From positions 62,001 to 126,000 of the forward strand of contig JAPLKS010000014.1 of the NCBI GenBank assembly GCA_026387915.1: a stretch of 64,000 bases of DNA, in the 5' to 3' direction. Positions 25,181-34,034 of the stretch are shown piece after piece. Made by a program: the position numbers and the translations under genes. The first letter of the stretch is position 1. Every line of letters begins with the position of its first letter. The notes beneath the pieces are model-generated. The model did no database searches. It saw only the letters and a list, made by a program, of their open reading frames with translations, and was not told the origin of the DNA. This stretch comes from Gemmatimonadota bacterium. GTDB taxonomy: Bacteria > Gemmatimonadota > Gemmatimonadetes > Gemmatimonadales > Gemmatimonadaceae.

Positions 25181-27090
25181 ACGACGTTCCTCTCTAGGAC
25201 AGCGCCCGGCGGCGCCGTTCGGTGACCAAATGGTTCGTACTTGTGTCCGCCGGGACTGTAGAATTTTCCAAAGAACTCCACGTAGTGGAGGCGAAGCGCG
25301 TGAATCGCCGGGCTGAATAATCCGATGGCGAAGTTCACGAGGTGAAACAACAGCGCAAACACGAGCCCGATGGCCGTGCTGCCCACCGCGCCCACCATTT
25401 GGTTGGCCACCACTGCGAGCATCACAGAGGCCGTGCCGATGGCCATGATGCGCGCGTACGACATCACGTTGCCGAGCGTGGCCAGGAGTTCCACTGGCGC
25501 AATAAGCCCCTCAGCAAACACCAGCACGGGAAACGCCACGAGCAGTGCCACCACCGCTGGGGTGAAGAGCTGTTCTGGCAGCACTCGGAAGGCGGCCATC
25601 AACGCCGCCACGACGAGGAGCACCATCACCGCCGAGATGCCGCTGCCGAGGGCGTGTCGCGGGTGCTTGCGTCCGGCGCTAATGGCGCCGAGGACTAGCC
25701 CGAGCACCACATGCACCACGCCGAGTCCCACGGCGGCCGCCAACGCAGCGAAAATCGCCTGCTCTCGGTCGTAGATGATCGGCTCAAGTCCAAAGAGCCG
25801 TTTGCCAAGGTCACCAAAGTACTCGCCGTAGAGCACGCCGAAGATGATGGCAAAGAGGGCGCATGGGCCTGCCACCTCGGCTCCCGTGCGAACGAGCGAG
25901 CCGGGAGCGGCTTTTCGATGGATAAGCAACGCCAAACCAACGAGCATCGCCCCGTAGCCCACATCGCCGAGCATCATGCCGAACATCAACGGAAAGAACA
26001 CGGCGACAAACGGCGTGGGGTCGATCGTGCCGTATCGCGGAAGGGGCAGCAGAGCGATCAACGACTCAAAGGGGCGGAAGAGGCGCGGGTTCGAGAGAAT
26101 CACCGGTGCATCTGCCGTCCCCCATTCTTCTCGCGCGATGTGTTCGACAATAACAGACGGGCCCGCCTCGGCGGCAATCCGTTCCGTGAGCGCGGTGACG
26201 CCGGGCTCAGGAATCCACCCCTCAATGGTGAAGGCGTGTGGTGTTACCGAGCATTGCTGGTGCGCGTAGAGAGCGGAGAGCCAGTCGCTGAGCGCTGCGT
26301 GGGCGCGCCGCAGCTCGGTCGCGTGCGAACGCGCCAGCGCGGCGAGGTTGGTACGGCAGGCGTCAACGTCGCGGGGAATTTGCTGCAGCCGGTCGAGCAT
26401 GAGCGGTACCGCGTCTTGGAGCGGCATGCCTCGGTACGCGGCGGGCAGTGGCACTTCAGGAACGCGTGCCTCCGCCAGCCGCGATTCCAAGCGCGCACTG
26501 AACTCCTTTGGCAGGACCAAGAGGATCGCGAGGTCTCCGCCGGGGAGCGGCATCGTGGTCATAGAAAACTCAGCGCCGAGTTCCGCGCGAAGCGACGCGG
26601 CCATCGCATCCACGGTGGCGCGCGCTGAGGCTGGCGCGACCACCGCGTGGCTGGTCAGACGTTCGGACGTTGCCACGCGGCGCACCACGGGGAGCACCGC
26701 AAGCAAAAAGTCGCGATAGCGTGCCACCAGCGCGCGCTCTTCGTCCAGCGCAGTCTCGCGGTCGCTGAGCGCGCGGGCGTCGCGGCGCACGCGACTCGCC
26801 ACGCGCGCCCACCGCGCGGCGTCAGCGACGGTCGCAGGGGGCGGCAAGAGGCGTGGCCCCGTTGGGCTGACGGCGCGCAGCGCGTGCAAGGCGTCCGCAA
26901 CATCGGTAAGTACTCGCTGCAGTTGGCCGCGGCGTCGCTCGCCGCGTGCGTCGAGACGCGCCGGCTCGACGCCCGCTCGTGCCGGCGCTTCGTCCAGATG
27001 CAACTGGCCGACGTCCTGCACCGCATGCAACGTGTCCTCGAGCCGTTCGCGCGGTCCGAGAATGCGCAGCCGTGCCATGGGAACGATCAC
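25177..27090 (-). CDS. vatI: V-type ATP synthase subunit I (membrane stator)
   Basis: A 637-residue protein with a soluble, coiled-coil N-terminal half and a C-terminal half of about seven transmembrane helices (FFPLMFGMMLGDVGYG, NVMSYARIMAIGTASVML, LFHLVNFAIGLFSPAIHALRLHYVEFFGKFY split across the last two). The conserved Arg of the ion channel lies in HALRLHYVEFF. The GTG start overlaps the H stop by 4 nt. Confidence 0.94.
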   Translation of the reverse strand: MIVPMARLRILGPRERLEDTLHAVQDVGQLHLDEAPARAGVEPARLDARGERRRGQLQRVLTDVADALHALRAVSPTGPRLLPPPATVADAARWARVASRVRRDARALSDRETALDEERALVARYRDFLLAVLPVVRRVATSERLTSHAVVAPASARATVDAMAASLRAELGAEFSMTTMPLPGGDLAILLVLPKEFSARLESRLAEARVPEVPLPAAYRGMPLQDAVPLMLDRLQQIPRDVDACRTNLAALARSHATELRRAHAALSDWLSALYAHQQCSVTPHAFTIEGWIPEPGVTALTERIAAEAGPSVIVEHIAREEWGTADAPVILSNPRLFRPFESLIALLPLPRYGTIDPTPFVAVFFPLMFGMMLGDVGYGAMLVGLALLIHRKAAPGSLVRTGAEVAGPCALFAIIFGVLYGEYFGDLGKRLFGLEPIIYDREQAIFAALAAAVGLGVVHVVLGLVLGAISAGRKHPRHALGSGISAVMVLLVVAALMAAFRVLPEQLFTPAVVALLVAFPVLVFAEGLIAPVELLATLGNVMSYARIMAIGTASVMLAVVANQMVGAVGSTAIGLVFALLFHLVNFAIGLFSPAIHALRLHYVEFFGKFYSPGGHKYEPFGHRTAPPGAVLERNVV

Positions 27091-27446
27091 GACGCCGCTC
27101 CTAACCCAGTCAGTTCCGCGACGACCAGCTCTGCCAGCGTTGCGATCTCTGCATCCGGCACTGCGCGATAGCGGCGCACCAGCTGTTCTGCTTCGCGCTC
27201 GATCTCGCTCACGGCGGCCGCGATGTCGCGGAGCGAACGGGCATCGATAGACGCGAGTTCCTCTGCGAGGGCGATTGCCGCCACGCGATGCGTCTCCTCC
27301 GCGTCAGTATGTGCGGCATCGAGGATTTCGCGCGCCCGTCGCTCCGCATCAGCGAAGTGCTGCGCGATCTCTTGCTCCGTCGCGAGCAGAGCGTCCAATG
27401 CAGAGGACGGCGCTTGGACGGCGGTATGTGCGGTGCGGGTGCTCAT
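27087..27446 (-). CDS. vatH: V-type ATP synthase subunit H/G (peripheral stalk)
   Basis: A 119-residue protein, almost wholly a charged coiled coil (LLATEQEIAQHFADAERRAREIL). It is the first gene of the operon, as in other bacterial V-ATPase operons. The second in-frame ATG (27446) is preferred over 27455. It forms the stator stalk with subunit E. Confidence 0.8.
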   Translation of the reverse strand: MSTRTAHTAVQAPSSALDALLATEQEIAQHFADAERRAREILDAAHTDAEETHRVAAIALAEELASIDARSLRDIAAAVSEIEREAEQLVRRYRAVPDAEIATLAELVVAELTGLGAAS

Positions 27447-27455
27447 ATGCGTCAC

Positions 27456-27667
27456 CGGCCCCTAGGGAGAACGGTCGCAATGGCCGTTCTCCGCATAGTC
27501 TACAGGAAAGCGGCACGGCTCCGAAGCCGTAAAACGGACGATTCCGTGTCGGGGATTACCGCACGGAATGTCTCGGCTAAACGGTTAGCTCGGCTGACGC
27601 GCCCGTGTTCCCGATGCGCATCCGTGCAGCGCGCACGCGTCGCCGATGCCGCGCCGCCATCTGCGGC
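27456..27667 (-). promoter_or_regulatory. Leader region of the V-ATPase operon with three inverted repeats
   Basis: This 212-bp gap between the CoA-transferase stop and vatH holds no gene. It carries three inverted repeats: 9 bp at 27466-27474/27484-27492, 6 bp at 27515-27520/27525-27530 with a four-base loop, and 8 bp at 27541-27548/27562-27569. None has a T tract. They may serve as a weak terminator for the upstream gene or as leader structure for the operon. No clear promoter was identified. Confidence 0.4.
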
Positions 27668-28966
27668 TCACCCGAGATGCAGTCGCTGCAGGTCGCGCGT
27701 GAGCTCGGCACGGAAATCCGGATGCGCAATCGACACGAGTGCGGCACCACGCTGGCGCAGCGAGAGTCCGTGCAAATTCACGGCGCCGTATTCCGTCACC
27801 ACCCAGTGAACATGGCCGCGAGTCGTCACCACGCCGGCACCAGGCTTCAGTTCTGTCGTGATGCGAGACACAGTGCCGCCAGCCGCTGTTGCTGGGAGCG
27901 CGATGATCGGTTTGCCGCCGCGAGAACGTGCAGCGCCGCGAATGAAATCCATTTGCCCACCGATCCCCGAATACACGCGATGGCCAATGGAGTCGGCGCA
28001 CACTTGGCCGGTGAGATCGACTTCGATCGCCGAGTTGATGGCGGTTACGCGCGGATTGCGTGCAATGCGTTGGGTGTCGTTGGTGCGGTCGCAGGAGTGA
28101 AACTCGACGCGCAGGTTGTCGTGCACAAAATCATAGGTGCGGCGAGATCCCATGCAAAACGATGTCACGATGAGTCCGGTGTCGATGACCTTGTACTTGT
28201 TGGTCACCGCACCGCATTCCACGAGTTCTACCAAACGATCCGAAAACATCTCGGTGTGCACACCGAGGTCGCGCTTGTCGGTGAGTCGGGCAAGTACCGC
28301 GTCTGGGATGGCGCCGATGCCCACTTGGAGCGTGGCGCGATCTTCGACGAGCCCAGCGACCAGCTCGCCGATCCGCGATTCGACTTCTGACTCCGCACCC
28401 GGCGCGTGCGACGGCAGGGGGCGATCGGTGTGAATGAAGGCGTCGATTCGGTCAAAGGGCACGGCGCTGTTGCCGTGCGTGCGCGGCATTTGCTCGTTGA
28501 TCTCGGCAATGATAAAGCGTGACGTGTCCGCGGCGGCACGCGCTGCGTCTACACTGGTGCCCAGCGAGCAGTACCCATGCGCGTCGGGGGGTGAGAGTTG
28601 CAGCAAGGCGACATCAAGCGGCACGCGTCCCGAGTGGAAGAGTGCTGGAACATCAGAGAGGAAAATCGGCACGAAGTCGGCGCGGCCGTCGCCCACCGGC
28701 TCGCGCATGGCGGGGCCGTTGAAGAATGAAATCGAGTGAAAGCGTCCGGCGTGCTCCGGCGTCGTCCAAGGGGCCGCGCCGTCCGTGTGGAGGTGGTAGA
28801 GACTCACCCCTTCGACATCAGTGCGCCGCGCGAGCGCTTCGAGCAATGGCGTGGGGGTGGCCGCTGCGCCGTGGACGTACACGTTCATGCCGGAACGCAG
28901 CAGGCCAACGGCATCGTCGGCAGAAACGGCGCGTTCGCGCCAGCTATCGGGGCGTGGTTTTATCAT
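27668..28966 (-). CDS. Acetyl-CoA hydrolase/transferase family protein (4-hydroxybutyrate CoA-transferase-like)
   Basis: A 432-residue protein from the ATG at 28966. It has two domains of the family I CoA-transferase fold. The CoA-thioester-forming Glu is Glu239 in GVHTEMFSD, at the position known for 4-hydroxybutyrate CoA-transferases; QVGIGAIPDAV and YSGIGGQMDFIRGA are the other family blocks. It would move CoA between acetyl-CoA and a carboxylic acid, or hydrolyse acetyl-CoA. The acceptor is not known. It is transcribed divergently from the prenyltransferase gene. Confidence 0.87.
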   Translation of the reverse strand: MIKPRPDSWRERAVSADDAVGLLRSGMNVYVHGAAATPTPLLEALARRTDVEGVSLYHLHTDGAAPWTTPEHAGRFHSISFFNGPAMREPVGDGRADFVPIFLSDVPALFHSGRVPLDVALLQLSPPDAHGYCSLGTSVDAARAAADTSRFIIAEINEQMPRTHGNSAVPFDRIDAFIHTDRPLPSHAPGAESEVESRIGELVAGLVEDRATLQVGIGAIPDAVLARLTDKRDLGVHTEMFSDRLVELVECGAVTNKYKVIDTGLIVTSFCMGSRRTYDFVHDNLRVEFHSCDRTNDTQRIARNPRVTAINSAIEVDLTGQVCADSIGHRVYSGIGGQMDFIRGAARSRGGKPIIALPATAAGGTVSRITTELKPGAGVVTTRGHVHWVVTEYGAVNLHGLSLRQRGAALVSIAHPDFRAELTRDLQRLHLG

Positions 28967-29036
28967 GGCAAGAAAGGGTTGCGCTTGTCTGCGCGCGCGA
29001 CGGCGCGCAGTTTGCGGGTTCATCCAAGAGGTGCAG

Positions 29037-29966
29037 ATGATGGTGGATCAAGGGCCTGTCGGCGAGCCGTCGCTGTCCGTGTGGCTGCAGACGAGTCGTG
29101 TGAATTCGTTGCTCATTTCGACGATCTCCGTGCTGACCGGCGCCGCGCTCGCGTGGCGTGATGGCGCCGCCACCTCGCTGGTGGCGCTGGCGTGGCTCTC
29201 CGCCGTGGCCGCGCAGGCCGGTACGAACCTCATGAATGTCTCGTGGAACTATAAGGCCGGCGCACGCGCGCCGCGCGCGGTCGATCCGCGCGGATCGAGT
29301 GCGCCCGTGCGCGGTGGGATACTTACGCCGGAGCAGGTACGGCGCGCGGCGCACCTCTGCTTTGGTGTGGCGCTCGCGAGCGGCGGAATGCTGGTGTGGC
29401 GCGTGGACCCGCGACTCATGTGGATTGGCGTGCCCGGCTTGTTCGCGGGGTACTTCTATGCGTCGCCGCCCATTCGGTTGGCCTACCTTGGACTCGGGGT
29501 CCCCACGGTCTTTGCATTTATGGGCCCCGCCATGGTGGTGGGCACCTACTGGCTGGGCGCGCACGCGACCACCCCAGGCGCCTGGGCTGCAGCTTGCGCG
29601 GTGGGACTGACCGCGGCCGCCGTGATGCACGTGAATGACGTTCGCGATTTTGACGGCGACGTCGCGGCAGGGAAGCGGAGCTTGGCACGCGTCGTCGGTC
29701 CGTTCGGCGCGCGAGTGCTGATGGCCGCAATGATCGTGGGCGCCTACGGTGCGGTCGTCGCCGGTGTCCTTTTCCAATGGTTGCCCGTTGGCGCGCTCGC
29801 CGTGGTGCTGTCGGTACCGCTTGCCGTGCACATGTTGCGGATTGTGTTCTTGCATCACGATGCCGTTCGCCTAAACGACGCGTGGCTCGCCGGCGTCAAG
29901 TTGCACACGGCGTTCGGCGTATTGCTGCTGCTGTCTCTGGTGCTGGCGGCCATACGGCGGGCGTAG
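29037..29966 (+). CDS. UbiA-family prenyltransferase (MenA-like) with degenerate first Asp motif
   Basis: A 309-residue membrane protein with eight or nine hydrophobic helices. AGAGG lies upstream of the adjacent ATGs at 29037 and 29040. The second prenyl-diphosphate motif is intact (NDVRDFDGDVAAGKRSLA), and the RGGILTPEQV block matches MenA-type enzymes. The first motif, normally N-D-x-x-D, reads N-V-S-W-N near residues 67-71, so both acidic residues are missing. MenA would make menaquinone, the likely electron acceptor of the nearby hydrogenase, but this copy may have another or reduced activity. Confidence 0.8.
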   Translation: MMVDQGPVGEPSLSVWLQTSRVNSLLISTISVLTGAALAWRDGAATSLVALAWLSAVAAQAGTNLMNVSWNYKAGARAPRAVDPRGSSAPVRGGILTPEQVRRAAHLCFGVALASGGMLVWRVDPRLMWIGVPGLFAGYFYASPPIRLAYLGLGVPTVFAFMGPAMVVGTYWLGAHATTPGAWAAACAVGLTAAAVMHVNDVRDFDGDVAAGKRSLARVVGPFGARVLMAAMIVGAYGAVVAGVLFQWLPVGALAVVLSVPLAVHMLRIVFLHHDAVRLNDAWLAGVKLHTAFGVLLLLSLVLAAIRRA

Positions 29967-30121
29967 CGGCGCGGACTGGGCTTTGAGATGGGAACGGCCG
30001 CGTCGAGCGACGGGCGTGTGAACTCCGTGGTCTAAACATCGTCCGACGCACCGCGCCCCTAAGTCGGGGTTGCGCCCGCCAAAGATCAGGGATTTCCTGC
30101 AACAAGTCCGCGGTACGCAAC

Positions 30122-30129
30122 TATAAAAT
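30122..30129 (+). promoter_or_regulatory. Possible -10 element upstream of the TonB receptor
   Basis: TATAAAAT lies 35 bp before the ATG of the TonB receptor in a 197-bp gap (29967-30163) that holds no gene. No convincing -35 hexamer lies at the expected distance, so this is a weak call. Confidence 0.3.
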
Positions 30130-30163
30130 CACCGGTGTGGCCCCCTACCACCGGAGTCCATGT

Positions 30164-32596
30164 ATGTCTTGGAAGAATATGCTTCGCTTGGCGATACGCG
30201 TCGTGGCGATCGCCTCGCTGATGGTTGTGCCCGAGGTCTCTCGTGCGGCGCGCGCGTTCGATGGAACTGAAATCACGGGCCGAATCACTGACGCGCGGAC
30301 CGGGAACGGCGTGGTCGCCGCTCAGGTTGTGGTGCGCGACGCGCAAGGTGTGATCGTCGCCGGTGCGATGACCGATTCCCTCGGACGCTACCTGATCGGC
30401 GAGGTCCGTGCCGGAATCTACGTGGTCGAATCGGCTCGGCTGGGCTATGCCCGTGCGGCGCAGACCGACGTCGTTGTCGCCGATCGCGCGCGGGTGGAAG
30501 TGAATCTCCGACTCGATGTTGTGGCGCTCACTGCCGCTGCGGTCGTCGTCACGAGTACGCGGCGCGTGGAGCGCGCGGCGGATACCGATGTCTCCGTGAC
30601 CGTGATTGAGGGCGATGCCATCGCCCGTAGCGGCGAACCTACTGTGTTTGGCGCCATGAAGCGCGCGAGCGGCGTCGATTTCTTTTCCTCAGGGCTCGGA
30701 CAGCAGCAACCCAATGCCCGCGGCTTCGTGAATCCGTTCACGACCAACCTGCTGGTGCTCGTCGACGGACGATTGTCTTCACTCCCTGGATTGGGCACCG
30801 TGCTGCCAGGGATGATGCTCGTGACGCCACAAGATGTGGCGCAGGTTGAAGTCGTTACTGGGCCCTCGTCGGCACTGTACGGCGCGAATGCGGCCAACGG
30901 CGTGCTGAGTATTGTCACGCGCGACCCCCGCGACTCGCGCGGCGGATCAATCTCCGTCACCGACGGTGATCGCGGCGTTGCTGCGTTCAGCCTCCGTATG
31001 GCTGCGGTGATATCCGATCAGTTCGCATTCAAACTGACGGGCGAATCGTATCAGGCCAGAGATTTTGAGCGCCGCAATGCCTTTGCCGGCTCCGGCGGAT
31101 TCTCCGTGCTTGATCAACCCGACTTTCAGCTGTCACATCAAACAGCGGGCGGCTCGCTCTTCTATTACCCGAGCGCCGGTAACCGGCTGGTGTACTCCGC
31201 GGGTGCCACGCGCGCCAACTACATCAACCTGACGGTCGCAGGGCGACTGCAGGTGAAGGATTGGGATGCCTGGTACCAGCAGCTCCGTGCCAACTTCACC
31301 GACGTGCTTGGCGGCGCGCTCTATGTCAATACTGCCTACACCAAGAATGACGCCGGCGACAGCTACTACCTCGACGTCCTCACGCGCATGCAAATCCCGC
31401 AGGCCAATGGCGGGGCGGGGCTGTCGCCGTCCCTGGCCATGCAGCGCGCGCTCTTTGTTGACCGCTCCGACCGCTTTGAGTTTGAAGCCCAGCACGCCTG
31501 GCACAGCGGCACGCGGCACTTCGTGACCAGCGGCGTGATGTATCGCACCTCGCATCCCGTGAGCGGCGGCACGTACCTCACCGACGGCACGACGGGTGCC
31601 CCCATTCGGATCAACGAGAGCGGTGCATACGTGGGCTATGACAATCTGGTCATCCCCAAGCTCCGCCTCACCGCGGTGGGGCGCTATGACACGCACAGTG
31701 ATTTTAGCGCGCGCTTCTCGCCCAAGCTCTCCGCGTCGTACACGCTCGCCAATGGCGATGCGGTTCGCCTGACGTACAACGAGGCGTTCAACAGTCCGAC
31801 CACGTATCTCCTCTACGCGCAGAGCAACGCCGGACGCGATGCCGCGAGTGGGCTGCAGAACTGGATTCGCGGGAACCGCGCCGGCTTCAGCTTCGTGAAC
31901 ACGGCGGGCGGCGCGGTGCCGGCGAACATTCCGTCGCTCGAGCCGTTGCATGTTTCATCCGCCGAGTTAGGCTATCGCGCCACGTGGGGCAGTCGCGCAT
32001 CGCTCGACGTGACCGCCTACTACTCCACCTACCGCAACTACATCTCCAAGGAAGCCGCCCTCAGCCGGCCCGCCGACTCGGTGTTTGTGCGCGACCCCGT
32101 GACGGGGCTGCCGCGGCGCGAGGTCACCAAGACCTATCTCAACTACGGCGAACTTCCCGTGGCTGGCCTGGACGTATCAGGCGAGTGGTTCTTTGACGCG
32201 CAGTGGAGCGCCACGGCGTCGGTGTCGTATCAGCAACCGGGGACCTTCCGCAAGCCGATGGCCGGTCTCTCCGAGCCGGGGTTCAATGCGCCGACGCACA
32301 AGGCCAAGGGTGCCGTCATGTGGCACGATTGGTGGCGGACGGGAACCCGCGTGGAGCTCTCAGGAGTCCAGGTCAGTCGGTTCGATTTCGTGAGTTCTTT
32401 GCCTTACCTCACCGGCCCGGTACCCGAATACCTGGTTGCGGATGCGGGGGTCTCTGTGCCAGTTTCGCTCGGGAACCGTTCCCGTGCGCGACTTGAGCTC
32501 ACGGCAAAGAATCTGCTCGATCGACGTCACATTGAGGTGCCCGGCGGCGCGTCGCTCGGCCGTTTGTTCTCGCTGTCGCTTGCTGCTGACTGGTAA
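30164..32596 (+). CDS. TonB-dependent receptor, candidate metal importer for the hydrogenase
   Basis: An 810-residue outer-membrane receptor. ATG at 30164 has GGAG 7 nt upstream and opens a signal peptide (VVAIASLMVVPEVSRAARA). A carboxypeptidase-regulatory-like beta domain follows (ITGRITDARTGNGVVAAQVVV). Then come the plug (VVVTSTRRVERAADT, PNARGFVNPFTTNLLVLVDGR, VEVVTGPSSALYGANAANGVLSIVT, given in pieces) and a 22-strand-type barrel ending in Trp. It ends 38 bp before hypC with no terminator between them. Co-expression with the hydrogenase genes suggests uptake of nickel or iron complexes; the substrate is inferred only from context. Confidence 0.88.
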   Translation: MSWKNMLRLAIRVVAIASLMVVPEVSRAARAFDGTEITGRITDARTGNGVVAAQVVVRDAQGVIVAGAMTDSLGRYLIGEVRAGIYVVESARLGYARAAQTDVVVADRARVEVNLRLDVVALTAAAVVVTSTRRVERAADTDVSVTVIEGDAIARSGEPTVFGAMKRASGVDFFSSGLGQQQPNARGFVNPFTTNLLVLVDGRLSSLPGLGTVLPGMMLVTPQDVAQVEVVTGPSSALYGANAANGVLSIVTRDPRDSRGGSISVTDGDRGVAAFSLRMAAVISDQFAFKLTGESYQARDFERRNAFAGSGGFSVLDQPDFQLSHQTAGGSLFYYPSAGNRLVYSAGATRANYINLTVAGRLQVKDWDAWYQQLRANFTDVLGGALYVNTAYTKNDAGDSYYLDVLTRMQIPQANGGAGLSPSLAMQRALFVDRSDRFEFEAQHAWHSGTRHFVTSGVMYRTSHPVSGGTYLTDGTTGAPIRINESGAYVGYDNLVIPKLRLTAVGRYDTHSDFSARFSPKLSASYTLANGDAVRLTYNEAFNSPTTYLLYAQSNAGRDAASGLQNWIRGNRAGFSFVNTAGGAVPANIPSLEPLHVSSAELGYRATWGSRASLDVTAYYSTYRNYISKEAALSRPADSVFVRDPVTGLPRREVTKTYLNYGELPVAGLDVSGEWFFDAQWSATASVSYQQPGTFRKPMAGLSEPGFNAPTHKAKGAVMWHDWWRTGTRVELSGVQVSRFDFVSSLPYLTGPVPEYLVADAGVSVPVSLGNRSRARLELTAKNLLDRRHIEVPGGASLGRLFSLSLAADW

Positions 32597-32634
32597 CATC
32601 CGACGTGGCGTAGTGTCTTCAGGAGGATTTCCCG

Positions 32635-32925
32635 ATGTGCCTCGGCATTCCCGGCAAGATCATTGAAATGCGAGACGATAACGGCCTCGCTATGGGCGTC
32701 GTCGACTTTGGCGGCGTGCGCCGAGAGTGCTGCTTGGCGTATGTGCAAGACGAAGTGACGCTCGGCGACTACGTCATTGTGCACGTGGGCTTTGCCATCA
32801 CGAAAGTGGATGAGGCCGAGGCGCAGCGCACCTTCGAAGTGCTCAAGGAAATGGGGGAGACGCAGGAGCTCGAGTGGTTGCAAGAGGTTGCCGATAAATC
32901 GCTGGCGGCCGGTAACGACGCATGA
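32635..32925 (+). CDS. hypC: [NiFe]-hydrogenase maturation factor HypC
   Basis: A 96-residue protein that starts MCLGIPGKI; Cys2 is the ligand for the Fe(CN)2CO precursor. It acts with HypD as the iron-ligand assembly scaffold and hands the group to the large subunit. A strong ribosome-binding site (AGGAGGA) precedes the ATG. It overlaps hypD by 4 nt. A second Cys pair (RECCLAY) is seen near residue 31. Confidence 0.95.
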   Translation: MCLGIPGKIIEMRDDNGLAMGVVDFGGVRRECCLAYVQDEVTLGDYVIVHVGFAITKVDEAEAQRTFEVLKEMGETQELEWLQEVADKSLAAGNDA

Positions 32926-34034
32926 AGTTCTTGAGCGAGTATCGGGATGCGCATATTGCCAAGGCGGTGATTGAACGCATCAAGGCCGAAGCCACGCGGC
33001 GCTGGTGTCTGATGGAGGTGTGCGGCGGTCAGACGCACACGATCGTGCGGCAGGGGATCGACGAGTTGCTCGAAGACGCCATCGAGATGATTCATGGGCC
33101 CGGTTGCCCAGTGTGTGTGACGCCGCTCGAGCAGATCGACAAAGCGCTGCTCATTGCGGCGCGCCCCGAGGTGCTGTTCACCTCGTTCGGTGACATGCTG
33201 CGCGTTCCCGGAAGCGACTGCGACCTGCAACAAGTGCGCGCGCGCGGTGGCGATGTGCGCATTGTGTATTCGCCGCTCGATGCACTGGTGCTGGCCCAGC
33301 GCAATCCCACCAAAGAGGTGGTGTTCTTCGCCGTCGGCTTTGAGACGACCGCGCCCGCCAACGCGATGGCCGTGTGGCGCGCGCGCGAGCTCGGGGTCAA
33401 GAACTTTAGTGTGCTCGTCTCGCACGTCACGGTGCCGCCGGCCATCACGGCCATCATGGAAGCACCGGACAATCGCGTGCAGGGCTTTCTCGCCGCGGGG
33501 CACGTGTGCGCAGTAATGGGCTGGACCGAGTACGAACCGCTCGCTGCCAAGTATCACGTGCCAATCGTAGTGACGGGTTTTGAGCCGGTGGACATTCTCG
33601 AGGGGATGTTGCTCGTGGTGCGACAGCTCGAGGCGGGGCGGCACGAAGTGGAAAACCAGTATGTGCGTTCGGTGCGCCGCGAGGGCACGCCGGCAGCACG
33701 TGTGACGGTGGACCGCGTCTTTGAGCTTGGGAACCGTAAGTGGCGAGGGATTGGGGAAATCCCGATGAGCGGACTCAGGCTCCGCGACGAGTTCTCGGAT
33801 TTTGATGCCGAAGTAAAGTTTGGCGTCCAGGACCTGACGGTGGAGGAGCCCGCCGAGTGCCGAGCGGGGGACGTGCTCACTGGGCGGCTGAAACCACCCA
33901 AGTGTTCCGCCTTCGGCACGCGGTGCACGCCGGAGCACCCGTTGGGCGCGCTGATGGTGTCCGCAGAGGGCGCGTGCGCGGCGTACTACCACATGGGGCG
34001 GTATCGCCCGGAAGCCACGGGAGCGGCGACGTGA
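32922..34034 (+). CDS. hypD: [NiFe]-hydrogenase maturation factor HypD
   Basis: A 370-residue protein with the HypD cysteine motifs ([19 protein letters not shown]) and the Fe-S cluster region near the C terminus ([21 protein letters not shown], in two parts). HypD with HypC builds the Fe(CN)2CO unit. It overlaps hypC and hypE by 4 nt each. Confidence 0.96.
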   Translation: MKFLSEYRDAHIAKAVIERIKAEATRRWCLMEVCGGQTHTIVRQGIDELLEDAIEMIHGPGCPVCVTPLEQIDKALLIAARPEVLFTSFGDMLRVPGSDCDLQQVRARGGDVRIVYSPLDALVLAQRNPTKEVVFFAVGFETTAPANAMAVWRARELGVKNFSVLVSHVTVPPAITAIMEAPDNRVQGFLAAGHVCAVMGWTEYEPLAAKYHVPIVVTGFEPVDILEGMLLVVRQLEAGRHEVENQYVRSVRREGTPAARVTVDRVFELGNRKWRGIGEIPMSGLRLRDEFSDFDAEVKFGVQDLTVEEPAECRAGDVLTGRLKPPKCSAFGTRCTPEHPLGALMVSAEGACAAYYHMGRYRPEATGAAT

